Part shown: positions 14,601 through 26,014 of the stretch, one piece after another | How the letters are laid out: the number at the start of each line of letters is the position of its first letter | Numbering within the stretch: position 1 is the stretch's first letter | Origin: Lanius collurio | Lineage: Eukaryota > Chordata > Aves > Passeriformes > Laniidae | DNA: 64,000 nucleotides | NCBI GenBank assembly: GCA_020086605.1 | Contig: JACBWW010000017.1 | Coordinates: forward strand, 11,801,534-11,865,533 | Direction: 5' to 3' | Position numbers and translations under genes: made by a program | The notes under the pieces: model-generated | Database searches by the model: none | Seen by the model: only the letters and a program-made list of their open reading frames with translations | What the model was told of the DNA's origin: nothing

Positions 14601-17600
14601 TTTGTTTTGCCTTTAAAGATATATTATTTTCACTAAAAAAATACATGTAAAACTTGTGTATTCCCTCAAATTTAAAGCACACATAATAATCATTAGTATT
14701 GGAGAGAATAAAGAAATTCTTGCGTTTATTTACCACTTTAGAGAAAACAAATGTGCAATAAACAATAAACTGCAATAAACACAGAGACAGCTGTGCTTAC
14801 CTGCCAGTTCTTTAAGTTGGTCTAGTGTTGGAATGATAGGTGGTGATCTCTTTTGCAGAAAAAACATGACCATCATGGTCAGGGAGAAGTTTGTAATCCA
14901 GGTACCAGGAGCACTGTTTGTAAGTCCATGAACACGGGCCCAACATCGTATAGTGAACACCAACGCTCGAACACGGGAATCGAGACAGCCATAGATATAC
15001 AGGAGTTCTGAACTTCTTATTGCAATGCTGAACAGGGAATGAGAAGACATGTAAATCATGAGAGAACTATGAAGTATCAGAGGCAGTGTTCATTGTTCAT
15101 TATAAGAGAAGAGGACCTCCATAAAAAAAATACCCAAACTTTTACACGTTTTAAAAAATAGAAGAGAATCATAGAATAGTAGAATGGTTTGGGTTGAAAT
15201 GCTTGGAATTGTCCAGGATTAAATACCTGGTAGTTTTCCATAGCAAGAAAGATACAGTTCTGGGTAAATGATAATACTGCATTTGCACTGTTTCCTGTTT
15301 CCTTGTTCCACATCACAGTGGGAGGAAAAAACTCCCAAAATAAAAAAACACCATCAAGTACTGTGGAGTCAAACTATGCAGAACTGAGGTGAAAAAACAT
15401 AATTTAGCCACAATTGCCTTTGAGGTACATTAGATAATATCTCCATCCTAACATAAAATAAAACTACAACTTCTTTTACTGCTTTTATCTAAAAAGTAAT
15501 ATAATGCTGCACTGAAAAATAACCTAAGTGCAGAGACACAATGAAATCTGCAAAACAAGTCAGTTTGTTAATCTTCAAATGATAACTACTTATTCAAGCT
15601 GAAAAAACAATTAATCTTGAAGGATAAAGGTTTTCAGATGGATCAGTTTTTGATGTCCTTCATCACACTGTTATACAACCATTATTCATATACTGTTCAA
15701 ATAGGAGGGCAAGAAAAAGCAGGAAAAAAAATGAAAATACAGTATGAGAGTAAAACTTACTTTGGTTCAATTTTAGCCTGAAGTGCTAAAAATTGTTCTA
15801 AATATTCAGCATAGTCTTTTGGAGACATTTACTAGGTCAAAATTTTCTAACACCTGGGCTTCTAAAATTTCAGCTGTGAGGTGCTCTGGTGTCCAGAGAG
15901 GTTTGTTTCTAGTAAAAATGGTAACAAGACAAGAAATGCAGTCCCAAGCAGCCAAACCATCAGCAGGAATTACAAGGAACCTTATTCAGACTGACTGTAT
16001 AACCTTATACATGCTGACTTTCACTGTGGCTGCATATAGAGAAGCAATTTCATTGTAAGAAAATTGCCTTAACAACTCCTGCACATTCTGAAACAGAACT
16101 TTAGGTAATTGAGAAAATTTAGTATATCTGATCTGATTGTATCTAATGTAGACAAATCACAAAACTGCAGTGAAACTGGTGTCACAGAATCACAAAATAT
16201 TCTGAATTGGAAGGGGCCCACAAGGATCATGAAAGTCCAATTCCTGTTCCTGCCAGGGCAGCCCCAAGAGTCACACCCTGTGCCTGAGAGTATTGTCCAA
16301 AAGCTTCTTGAACTGTAGGCTGGTGCTGTCATCACTTCCCTGGAGAGCCTGGTACAGGGCTCGACCACCCTGTGAGTGATGAACCTTTCCCTCATATCCA
16401 ACCTAAACCTGCCCTGACACAACTTCAGGCCATTCCTTTGGGTCCTGTCACTGGTATCCTGAAGAATAATCACACATATTTTCATATTCCCAAACAGCAG
16501 TGAAAAGGGTCAGTAACTCATTTTCGGCTGCGCACACTTACACCAGGGTTGTTTACTGGAGTGAGGGGGTATTTCAAACTAAAACAGCACAAGCACAAGG
16601 GACAGCACAAGCACAAGGGACAGCACAAGCACAAGGGGCAGCACAAGCACAGGGGGCAGCACAAGCACAAGGGGCAGCACAAGCACAGGGGACAGCACAA
16701 ACACAGGGGACAGCACAAGCACAAGGGCCAGCACAAGCACAGGGGACAGCACAAGCACAGGGGACAGCACAAGCACAGGGGACAGCACAAGGGACAGCAC
16801 AAGCACAGGGGACAGCACAAGCACAAGAGGCAGCACAAGCAGAAGGGACAGCACAAGCAGAAGGGGCAGCACAGGCACAAGGGACAGCACAAGCACAAGG
16901 GACAGCACAGCCCTGTCCGAGTGCGGGGTCACCGGGCGGCCCTGAGGGGCATTTCTGGGCAGCCGGCGCCCCCTAGCGGACACTGCTGCGAGGCTCCCCG
17001 CCTTCCCGGCGCCGGGAACCCACCAGCACCCACGGCACCTTCCCAGAAAACAGCTGTATGCCGGCCCCTAAGAAGAAGGAAGGGACACCAAAATAACTAG
17101 AAGTCAAAGCACTAAAAATTAACATTCTGGAGCTGCTTAATCTGTAAAGCAATCAAGAAAAGCTGTGCATATGCCAAAGGGAAGTAATGACTAATGAACA
17201 CCGCCTTCTTTCCAGTTTTATAAGCCAACCTTATTCCATAGAATGGTTTTTGAGTCTTCAGCTTCAGCTAGCAACTATTTCCAATCCTGAAGAAAGAAAA
17301 CTTAAGGAGATCAAACTAAAAGCCCTAGAAGTCAAAAAAATAGCTTTTTTACTTTCAGAGCCAACATTCACACTTGTTAAGAACATGGAAAGGAGAAAGA
17401 AGACTGAACAGTTGCAACGTATTACCGGTTTTCAGAACATTTTAAGTACATCAGAATTCTCTGCAAACTTTTTAAAAACAGGTCTCACCTGTTGCTCACT
17501 GACAGATCACACTGGAATCCTGTTGGCTGATGGGAAAATTTCACCAGAGGGCAGCGAGCATTGAGTATCTTCTGTACGTTGGAACACCCAGGACCAAAAC

Positions 17601-20600
17601 TATCAAGGCAGTCACCAATGACAGAAAGAATCCTCTGAGTTGCTAATCTTTCCGATGGTAATCTTTTCATCTGATACTCCATTTCAAAGGGACCTTTTTT
17701 CTAACACAGAATTTCAAAAGCAAGCTGTTAACTCTCGAACAAAAGAGACATCTAAAAATACTTCTAAAAGACCACAGCAATTTGCAAAGGAGTTTGTACA
17801 ACTAGAACTAAAAAACAAGAACTATTCAAAGCAGTCCACTGAACTTAAACGACATAAAAACATATTGCTCTCTCTTTCACATTCTTTTTTGGTGATTCAA
17901 TTTTTCCAGGTTAACAGTGATCAACTTACTACAAAGCCACATTCCACACAGAAGTATAATAGTACTATATATCACTACTGGCTAAAAAAAAGTAATTCTG
18001 GAATTACCAGGAGAGCATAAATGCTCTGACTGCAAAAGAGTAGCGTACAATTACAGAGGGACAACACAACCAAGCAACCAGTAATTTCAAACTATCAGTA
18101 ATTCAATTTCAAATCCTCAAAAAACAATGCATTATTAGTAAATCAAGTAGCAGTGTAAATAAAAATGTCTTTTTCATTTAAAAAAGTTAAAAAATTCAGC
18201 ACGCAAATTACTTAATCCTTCAAAATTAAGACAAGATTCTGTAAGACTTTAAAATAATCAATTAACGTCATATATAGTTTCCCTGAAAGACAAAAATATT
18301 GTGAAGATATATTCTAACATCACAAATTAACTTCTCTGTAGGTCTGCATATTTTGATTTGTTATATTTGTAGTTTTTACCTCAATAACAAACCTGTGAAA
18401 TCTCTGTTTTCCTTATAGTCTGTATTTTTAAGACACCCGCTAATTTTGCTTGCTAATCCAATACTTGACACTGACTTATCCTCCCCCTTGGAACATGCCA
18501 TGTGTGAATGCATACTATATTAACAAAATTACAGTGAACTAACTAGTAACTGAGACACAGAGCACGTTACATTTGTTGTCCAAATTAGTGATCTCACAGA
18601 CAGGTGAAACAATTCCAAACTTACAGACCTTGCAAGCTTTCCCATAAAGTCACTTCAGGTGCTGAATTTCTGAGTCTCCCTGGCAATCACTGAGGTGTCT
18701 GCTCCTGCTGCCCTCCTGCCAATGGCTCTCCAGTCAGCACCACATGTGGGGGAACATGCCAGGACAGCGGTCCCCAATCCCACCTGGCTGTGTTGCTGCA
18801 GGCTGCAGTAGGGCAGGCTCTAAGTGAAAGGAGCCTCTAAGTGTCACCATCGAGGTAGTTAACAGTAAATAAAAAGATGGGGACTCAGCTAACCTGTGGT
18901 GGGCTGGTGTTGATATCTATATTTGTGACAAAAACCACAATGAGCCTTTCCAGACAGCACCTAACTATCTTTCAAAAACTGAATGAAGACTTTTTTATAG
19001 TGATAAAGTAGATATTCTTAGCAATTAATAGAACCCTCATATATAGCTTTGGTCCTAGCTAGGGGGTATGAAGTACTGATACACTTGCCCAAACCCTGTG
19101 GTTCTTCTATTCTTGCCATGTTACCCAAAACAGCAAGTATAGGTAAACTATTACTTTTGGGTAACTGATACAGTAACCAAGAAGCACAACTGCTTTAACA
19201 AAAACTGCTACTCTAAAATTATCATAGAGCCCTGTTTTGAGTCACTCACCAATCTCCCAAACTGCCCATGGGCTAAAAATGCCCTATCTGTGGTCTAGCA
19301 CTGCACTGATAATCCACTCTTGGTAAAGAATGTTGCCATTTTTGCCCCTTTTTTAAATTTACAATTAGTAATCAGATTGCCATAAGGCTCAAGAACAGTT
19401 ATTTCATGTAATTAGGTGCTGAAATGCCTGATCCTCCTCCATTGTTGGCATCTTCTGAAAGGCTACAAAAGTGAAGAAATCCGAAGATACCTTTCCCACT
19501 GTTGCTAAACCACCTTGTAACTAAAGCTACCTCCCCTTTGTCTCCCCCATAGTAATGTCTCTCAACCACCCACAGGCAATCACAGCTGCTAGTAAACTCA
19601 CTCATCATCAAATACTCTACATTTCACAATAGAACTTCTATCTTCACAAAGGATACATATTAAGAAAACAACTAGTTAACAAATATGATTTGAAAATAGA
19701 CATTTTATACTTAAAAAGTATTCCTTCAAAATTTAAGAGGCAACTTTACTGTTTAAATGTAAAGTGCTCCTAGATTTTAACACCATACACACGATGATCC
19801 TTCTCTTCAGCTGACATATTTGCTTTCATTGTGTTTTATCACTGCATTAATACTAAAAACTATATACATTTGAAGGATTATTTCTTTAAAATAACTTACA
19901 TGGCAATATACAAATTATATAGAAAAGCTGAGAAAATTTTCAATCTTCAAAAGCTTAATCCCATTGTCTTTTAAGGAAAACTGAGCTAGTTTTTCCCAAA
20001 CTATCTGTCACCACACAAATAATAAGAGAAGTTTTCACAACATGAGAATCACTTACTTGATTATTCATTCAGAATCTGTGAAGAATCCCAACTTCTCCAC
20101 TGGGTGATTCTGACACAATTTATCCTTTTTCCTATCCTGATTCTCATTATCTCTCTTTCCTACTTCATTCTCCAATCTTACAGGATACTTATGCCATTCA
20201 CAGTCAAAAAGCAGCAGCAAGACCTAAGATCCTTCCAAAAATGCCTGGTCTAATTCTTCCCTTTTCTCTATGCCCACATGCACGAGGCCCAAGACAGAAC
20301 AAACTCTAAATAACCATAACAATTTGAAGCTGCTGAAATACTAAGTAACTAAACTAAACATGTGAACTCAGATACATAGTGCAAGTTTCCAAGTCACACT
20401 ATGGGTAAAGATACAATTCAGATGAAACTTAGTGTGTGCACTGAAAAAGGCTACACTGCTGACTGCATATTGCTGACTGGAGGTCCTGTAGCCCTGGGCT
20501 TCTCAAGGTAGTGGTGTAAACTCTGTGCTTTGGTCAACAAATTCAATTTCAAGACTCTATGCGTGCTTAGTAATCTCTGCTTGTCTTGATGCTTACTGCT

Positions 20601-22847
20601 GTATTATCAAAGAGGCATTTGAATAACTACAACGTACCTTATCTAAAGTCTGACAACTGAAAGTATCTGCATTATTGATTTGTTAAGTTCCTGTTTGCTC
20701 CTGGGCCCTGGTCCCCAAAACATCTACAGTTCACATATAAAAGCTCACACTCAAGCTCCTTTCAAAAAGTAAGCCAACTAGTTCCCTTCATGATCAAAAT
20801 CAGGTGCTGTTAACACGGAGAATTTCTCTGGACAGTGTGTCACCTCTAAGTATTCACCATTACTATCCCACATCCTCAGCTTTCACACCTCCATACACTC
20901 AGTGTGTGTGTATACAGACAGACACATCCCAGTGTACAATCCAGTAACTTTCCTGGAGCACAAAGTCATCTCTTCAAGGTCAGGAAAAGAACCTGACAAC
21001 CCTCCCAAAACGCAGATGTGCACACATGCACAAATTTACTTTACTTTAGGACATGGAGGACCCTAAAAAACAAAGTCAAGCTTTAACAGAGCATGGCTGA
21101 AGCACAGAAGCTACAGAGAAGAAAACGCAACAGTAGAATGGGAAGGTCTGACTCTGCTGAAACAATTTTGGAGGATGAGGGCTTTTGTCATAGTGAAATT
21201 CACCCTAATAGTACATAATTTACTTAAACACCAAATTATTTTCTTCCTATTGCAAAGATGATCTCTTCCATGTCACATTCAGTTTTTGAAAGTCTTCAAA
21301 TCCAAACATACAAATAAACTTGTGCACACTCTATAGTATGAACCCATGTAAAATCTAAATAAAAATAAACTGATTCCTGTGTGTGAAACAGCAAATGAGG
21401 TGCTCTGTTGAAGAAATCCAACAAACTGAAGATGCACAGCACAGTCTTACCATTTTTGTAGCATGCTTTCCTGTATCATAGAAGTCCAAAAACATGTCCA
21501 CATCAGACCCCAGTTTGCCAAATGTGTTGACTGAAGAGCCAAATGGCTTTACTGTGCTGTCTGGGAAATATGCACGTGCAAAATCCCGAACCAAAGAACA
21601 GGCCAGAAACCGGAGCTTGATGTTTTCTTCTGTAAGCTGATACTCATTCAGTAAAATGTACATCTGACTGCTTATCTAGTTCAGAAAATAAACATTGTAA
21701 AAATACAATGACCCATGTTCTATTAACATATATTTTCATCTATTTAATATCACTGCAATTAGGTTATTTTATAAATTTCAAAAAAGGTTTCTTTCATACA
21801 GAGACATTATTTTCACAACTAAAATTAATAGTTTCATTTATATATTTCAATATAGGAGAACCATTCCCACAAAATTCAAATACATTACTTTTTAAAATAA
21901 AAATAAATTGCTTTATAAGTTTCACATGACCACTTGCAAATCTGAAATGAACATGGTTCATTTTTAATTAAGAGACATCTACAAACCTCTACTTACACTG
22001 TCTGCAAGACAAAGCTTTTGAATAAGGTCTTTCACTGGAATGTGACACTGAGGAGAGAGGTGAAGTGGTGTCTCTTCCACACGTTGACTCACTGGGTTTT
22101 TCAGTGTGAAAGTAAAAAGTCTTGATTTAAATGGGACAACATGATGCTCTGAAGCACCTGGGATTCCAACAGCATCCTGTAACGAGGCTATACTGCTCTT
22201 TTCTGAAAACTCTATTAAAGCGCTGATGCCCTAAAACATTAAGAATGGAAATACAGGGTTAGATAAATGCATATAACGCATATAGGTTAAAAGTATTTAA
22301 GATGTACTATTCTTAGCAGTAAGCACTAAACATAAAAGTTCTGAAATATATTAATCTTCACAACTAAAATACTCAAGAAACATATAAAAAAGGAGCTACC
22401 TCTATTGTTAGAAAAATGAATGGTGCTATGTAAAAGTTTCAAAGATTTAGAGCAAAACAGGTTGCTGGCTGTTCCTCAGAGGTGTTGCTTAGCTGATTTA
22501 CGAATAAAAATCAACTGCTCAACAACTTGTGAACATTAGCACAGATAAAAATTGATCTAACACATTAATTGTATATAATTTGCTTAACTTCTGTATGAAG
22601 CCTTAACCAAATTTCCTTTCTAGTATTGCTTTTTATCTAAGTCTAGATTTTAGCTTACATTGTTAATTACTTACACGGTTTTCAAAAAAGAAATGACTCT
22701 TAACATTTCCATGACTGGATAAGTACTGCAATAATTTTTTTTCATTAAGTTTTGATGGGAACTTAATTAAAACAGTCCGTTCAGCTTGATCCAGACGTTC
22801 TGTTTGCACTTCAGCAAATGTCTTCTTTCTGGTACTGACTTCAGCAT
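11338..22847 (-). CDS. MTPAP: Mitochondrial poly(A) RNA polymerase, exons 2-9 (5' end missing)
   Basis: MTPAP is the nuclear-encoded, matrix-located poly(A) polymerase that adds the 3' tails of mitochondrial mRNAs. Eight exons are readable on the minus strand: 22675-22847, 21997-22230, 21451-21675, 17489-17700, 14801-15027, 13489-13581, 13318-13391 and 11338-11676. All have GT donors and AG acceptors and the phases join without a break, giving 525 codons from the split first codon to the residue before the TGA. The human protein is 582 residues, so about 57 are missing at the N-terminus. Exons 2-3 cover the RNA-recognition-like N-terminal domain. Exon 4 carries the nucleotidyltransferase signature [20 protein letters not shown], whose two metal-binding aspartates are at 21502-21504 and 21496-21498. 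Exons 5-9 cover the rest of the palm and the PAP-associated domain ([42 protein letters not shown]). The start codon and targeting peptide are not seen. No frameshift or premature stop is present, so the gene looks functional. The closest alternatives (TENT/PAPD relatives) lack these motifs. Confidence 0.96.
11677..13317 (-). other. MTPAP intron 8
   Basis: The intron is bounded by a GTAAATG donor and a TCTGCAG acceptor. Nothing beyond ordinary AT-rich intron sequence was recognised. Confidence 0.85.
13318..13391 (-). CDS. MTPAP: MTPAP exon 8
   Basis: A 74-base exon with acceptor 'cctttag' and donor AAAG|GTAAAT. It encodes (D)[19 protein letters not shown] followed by INLRK. Its first two bases complete the aspartate codon begun by exon 7. 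Confidence 0.93.
13489..13581 (-). CDS. MTPAP: MTPAP exon 7
   Basis: A 93-base exon with acceptor 'tttcag' and donor ACTTG|GTAGGT. It encodes (D)[20 protein letters not shown] followed by [10 protein letters not shown]. The first two bases complete a codon from exon 6 and the last base opens one for exon 8. Confidence 0.93.
13582..14800 (-). other. MTPAP intron 6
   Basis: AT-rich intron with a GTAAGC donor. No repeat or conserved element was recognised. Confidence 0.85.
14801..15027 (-). CDS. MTPAP: MTPAP exon 6
   Basis: A 227-base exon with acceptor 'gttcag' and donor GGCAG|GTAAGC. It encodes the most conserved block of the protein: [40 protein letters not shown] and [17 protein letters not shown]. 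It spans the end of the palm and the start of the PAP-associated domain. Its first base completes an AGC serine codon with exon 5. Confidence 0.95.
15165..15205 (-). repeat. CR1 LINE 3' tip (antisense)
   Basis: Short match to the antisense CR1 terminus: 'gaatcatagaat' followed by 'agaatggtttgggttgaaat'. Confidence 0.6.
16182..16470 (-). repeat. CR1 LINE 3'-end fragment (antisense)
   Basis: It reads as a CR1 3' end on the minus strand. It opens with 'cacagaatcacaaaatattc' and continues through the 'ttggaaggggcccacaagga' block to the 'cattcctttgggtcctgtca' block. It lies inside MTPAP intron 5, sense to the MTPAP transcript. Confidence 0.8.
16585..16910. repeat. 18-bp minisatellite, about 18 copies
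   Basis: Tandem array of the unit cagcacaagcacaaggga with point variants, mainly A/G at the ninth base and at the end of the unit. I count 17 full 18-base units, one shortened 12-base unit near 16786-16797, and an 8-base partial unit at the end. Because the unit length is a multiple of three and contains no stop, several frames read through as low-complexity peptides such as repeated QHKHKG or AQAQGT. I do not regard these as coding. Confidence 0.95.
16965..16979 (-). promoter_or_regulatory. CTCF-like motif in MTPAP intron 5
   Basis: On the minus strand the bases read CCGCTAGGGGGCGCC, one change from the classical CTCF core CCACTAGGGGGCGC. It sits in a GC-rich patch (about 16910-17060) directly next to the minisatellite. 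Confidence 0.5.
17489..17700 (-). CDS. MTPAP: MTPAP exon 5
   Basis: A 212-base exon with acceptor 'ctgtgttag' and donor AACAG|GTGAGA. It begins in phase 0 with [20 protein letters not shown] and continues through [20 protein letters not shown] and [19 protein letters not shown]. This is the palm region after the catalytic aspartates. The acceptor was chosen because it keeps the frame with exon 4 and follows a pyrimidine-rich stretch. Confidence 0.92.
17701..21450 (-). other. MTPAP intron 4
   Basis: The largest fully sequenced MTPAP intron (3.75 kb). It is AT-rich with no open frame that joins the exon chain. No recognisable CR1 or LTR copy was seen. Confidence 0.8.
21451..21675 (-). CDS. MTPAP: MTPAP exon 4 (catalytic)
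   Basis: A 225-base exon, phase 0 at both ends, with acceptor 'tctgaactag' before ATAAGCAGTCAGATG and donor AAAATG|GTAAGA. It encodes [20 protein letters not shown] and the catalytic [20 protein letters not shown]. The upstream ATG at 21661-21663 is internal, not a start: the codons before it align with the human protein. Confidence 0.95.
21676..21996 (-). other. MTPAP intron 3
   Basis: A 321-base AT-rich intron with a GTAAGT donor. Nothing else was recognised. Confidence 0.85.
21997..22230 (-). CDS. MTPAP: MTPAP exon 3
   Basis: A 234-base exon (78 codons, phase 0) with acceptor 'atgttttag' and donor GACAGT|GTAAGT. It begins [20 protein letters not shown] and ends [14 protein letters not shown], in the RNA-recognition-like domain and the linker before the transferase fold. 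Confidence 0.92.
22231..22674 (-). other. MTPAP intron 2
   Basis: A 444-base AT-rich intron with a GTAAGT donor. Nothing else was recognised. Confidence 0.85.
22675..22847 (-). CDS. MTPAP: MTPAP exon 2
   Basis: A 173-base exon with acceptor 'cttctcacag' and donor AACCGT|GTAAGT. It encodes (x)[20 protein letters not shown] then [20 protein letters not shown] and [17 protein letters not shown], the first part of the RNA-recognition-like domain. Its first two bases need one base from the unseen exon 1, which most likely ends in G (giving Asp). Confidence 0.93.
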
Positions 22848-24504
22848 CTGTGAGAAGAAACAAGCATCAAGGCTTTTCTACATAAACAGAAAGATATATG
22901 GCTGGTTTTAGTACACTTAATCTCTTCCTCTGGATCTTTGTTACAATTGAACAAAGGTTTGTCCTGGCTCTCCAAGATCATGACAGCAAAAATGAAAATA
23001 ATGAAGAATGGATGAAAGACAATGAAAATTGAATGAAAGAAAGAAATGTAAGTGTACTTTTCTCACAAATGCACACACTTGTAATAACAAGGAGTAGGAA
23101 ATGTAGGAAGAAAACAATACTGACTTCCCTTGATGCACAGGAAGCTTCATAACACAAGGAATCTTTGTTCTTCAATTTGCTGTTCACCATCGAAAAACAG
23201 TACACACAAGAGTCTGGAAATGCCAGCTAGCCTGTGAGGCAGGTCTAGACCTTTGGCAAGCTTCACTGAAATGATAATCTCTCTTCACACCCACAAAACC
23301 AGCACTTCAGAACAATTCAACCCTTTCTATTTTTACAACTCAGCACCTTCCTTTACAGTAAACTCCTCCTCAAAATTTTCACTTAATAATACACTTTTAT
23401 CTACTCCAGTACAATAAACCCACAGACCAGTCATGTCTCATCACACTACTGGCAATTTGTTTTGCTGCTGACAGCCTCCAGAATTCACATGGAATCGAAA
23501 CATGCTGAACATCCAGAAACATGGAACTTTTTTTCCTCACTGCATACAGGCAAAGGGGCCATCTCCCAAATCTGAAATCATGATCACTGCCCTGCATACT
23601 TTCAAACTAATCGACTGACCACATCACATCAGCAGAGCCTGAAGCTGTTGACTGTTAGTACTTCCCTTTAGTCATTCAAATTGGGAAGCTGGGGAGCATT
23701 ATCTGCCACAGGAAGGTTCAATAGAGAGATCTTTATTCTATGTTTTCATGGTTTTGGTTTTGAAGAACCCATGGGATATTATGGCCTCAAAAAAACCTAC
23801 AAGTATCATTACATAATTGTTAGTATTAGTTTTTTAAAAATCCTTTATTTTACAAGTCTACTGAGCTGTTACAGAGGCTTGTAAATAACATGCACAGTGG
23901 CTCTTTCAACAGCTTAGTTTTATATGGCATTTTTGATCAGAAAAACTAAGGAAGCACTTTATGAAGATGATAAAGTTTCCATAGCAACAGAGAAGGATGA
24001 AGTAACCGAGATGCAGAAAAGACAAGTCCCATGGATGGGTGACATGAACAGGAAGTCTCTGCATTGGGCCAGAACAGCTGTGATTTTCGCCTGATTTACT
24101 ACCTGTACATGCTTAGTCACTGCAGACACGATGTGACCTGACAACTTCTTCTGGCTCTGCTGCCCTTTGCACAGTCCGAGCATGGCACTGATGCACAGCA
24201 GCAATGGACATCCCTCACTACTTCTCGGCTTCTTGTAAAGACACAGCGCCAGTGTCACGTTTCCTGGGCCTTTTTGAGAGGGTCTCTCGGGATAAGCCCC
24301 GTCACTTGATTAACCTCTAGCTGGTATCTAGTTTAACAAACCGAGTCCGGGACACTGACAGCAGACTCTGGCCTCCTGGGCTGCAGCCCGGGAAGGCACA
24401 AGCCGGACGCACTACCGGGCCGGGCTGCCCGGGCCCTATGGGGCTCCTCACGCCCCGGACGGGAGCATCGCCCCGGCGCCCCCGGCGAGGCCGAGCGGGA
24501 CAGG
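22848..24504 (-). other. MTPAP intron 1 (3' part)
   Basis: Sequence between exon 2 and the assembly gap. It turns GC- and CpG-rich above about 24.35 kb. No in-frame exon 1 with a phase-1 donor and an ATG could be assigned on this side of the gap. Confidence 0.7.
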
Positions 24505-25230
24505 NNNNNNNNNNNNNNNNNNNNNNNNNNNNNNNNNNNNNNNNNNNNNNNNNNNNNNNNNNNNNNNNNNNNNNNNNNNNNNNNNNNNNNNNNNNNNNNN
24601 NNNNNNNNNNNNNNNNNNNNNNNNNNNNNNNNNNNNNNNNNNNNNNNNNNNNNNNNNNNNNNNNNNNNNNNNNNNNNNNNNNNNNNNNNNNNNNNNNNNN
24701 NNNNNNNNNNNNNNNNNNNNNNNNNNNNNNNNNNNNNNNNNNNNNNNNNNNNNNNNNNNNNNNNNNNNNNNNNNNNNNNNNNNNNNNNNNNNNNNNNNNN
24801 NNNNNNNNNNNNNNNNNNNNNNNNNNNNNNNNNNNNNNNNNNNNNNNNNNNNNNNNNNNNNNNNNNNNNNNNNNNNNNNNNNNNNNNNNNNNNNNNNNNN
24901 NNNNGCCAGGGCCGCGCCGTCTCTGCGCAGGCGCCGCGTTCCACGGCGGCCGGCGGGGCCCAGCCGGCTCCGTGTGCGCGGAGCGGCGCCGAGCGCCGGG
25001 CGGCCTTGGGGCACCGGCGCGGCGGGGAGGGGCTGGTGGTGCCCGGGGCGTCTGAGCGCTCTGGCAGCAGGGAGCAAACCCAACCGGCCAGCCCAGGGTG
25101 CGGGCGGCTGCCTGCTCCGGGCAGAGGGAACAGCTGTCAGCAGGGTGCCCTGGCAGCCAGGAGGGCCAGCCGTGTGCTGGGGGGCATCAGGCCCAGCATC
25201 GCAAGTCAGGGGATTGCCCACTCTGCTGTG
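24360..25230. promoter_or_regulatory. CpG island, presumed MTPAP promoter (interrupted by gap)
   Basis: The sequence on both sides of the 400-N gap is very GC-rich with many CpG dinucleotides, in contrast to the AT-rich flanks. Its position at the 5' end of the minus-strand MTPAP exon chain makes it the expected promoter and exon 1 location. The short mammalian gene-start spacing is consistent with this. Confidence 0.65.
24505..24904. other. Assembly gap (400 N)
   Basis: A run of 400 unknown bases inside the CpG island. It probably hides MTPAP exon 1 with the initiator codon and mitochondrial targeting sequence. Confidence 0.99.
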
Positions 25231-25254
25231 CGCTGCGGCGGCCTCTCCTTGAAG

Positions 25255-25739
25255 CCTACGTGCAGTTTTGGGTGGCACAATGTCAGAAGGATATAAACGT
25301 GTTAGAGAACGTCCAAAAGAGGGCAATGAAGATGATGAACAGCCTTGAGGTGAGGCCGAACGAGGAATGGCTGAGGTCACTTGGGCTGTTCAGCCTGGAG
25401 GAGACTGAGGAGACACCTCATAGAAGTCAACAGCTTCTTCGTGAGAAGAGGAGGGACCGACACTGATCTCTTCTCTGCGGTGACCAGAGGCAGAACTGAG
25501 GGAATGGCCTGTAGTTGTGTCAGGGGAGGTTTAGGTTGGATATTGAAAAAAGATTCTTCACCCAGAGGATGGAACAGGCTCTCCAGGGAAGGGGTCACAG
25601 CACCAAGCCTGAGAGTTCAAAACCTCTTTGACAACCCTCTCAGGCTCACAATGTATTTCTTGGGGTTGTCCTGTGCAGGGCCAGGAGCTCAATGATCCTT
25701 GTTGTTCCCTTTCAACTCAGCTTATTCTGTGATTCTGTG
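25255..25739 (+). repeat. CR1 LINE 3'-end fragment
   Basis: Matches the CR1 3' part in order: 'ccaaaagagggcaatgaaga', 'gaggaatggctgaggtcact', 'gggctgttcagcctggagga', a block around 'gattcttcacccagaggatg', and the terminus 'ttattctgtgattctgtgg'. It lies between the MTPAP island and the MAP3K8 promoter. Confidence 0.85.
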
Positions 25740-26014
25740 GGCTTCCCAGGGCAGGCCTGAGGCCTAGGGTGTGAGCAGCTGCCTGCCCTGTGCGAGGGAG
25801 CACCCAGCAGCCCAGGCCAGGGCTGGCTGTCAACCCTCGCATGAGCCCTGCCAGCCAAGTGCAGGAGGGTGAGGGTGGGCATGGGGGTGAACCTGCAGGG
25901 TGGGATGGCCAAGGTGATGGGGGTCTAATGTAGGTTTTGGCAGACTGACTACTTAGGGAAGTGGAACCTTTGGCCTATATCAATGATGTTGTCCAGCAGG
26001 ACTTGGGAAGTGTA

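Larger units (their letters stand above)
15028..17488 (-). other. MTPAP intron 5
   Basis: The intron contains a short CR1 tip, a longer antisense CR1 fragment, an 18-bp minisatellite and a GC-rich patch with a CTCF-like motif, each listed separately. The remainder is AT-rich and unremarkable. Confidence 0.85.

Noticed and set aside
16500..17100. Open frames coding for repeated QHKHKG, AQAQGT or cysteine/leucine-rich peptides
   Set aside because: They arise because the 18-bp minisatellite has no stops in several frames. They overlap on both strands, lie in an MTPAP intron and have no splice or start context.
24333..25380. Long open frames running through the N gap
   Set aside because: They are long only because unknown bases cannot contain stops. 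The visible flanks do not resemble MTPAP exon 1 or any known protein.
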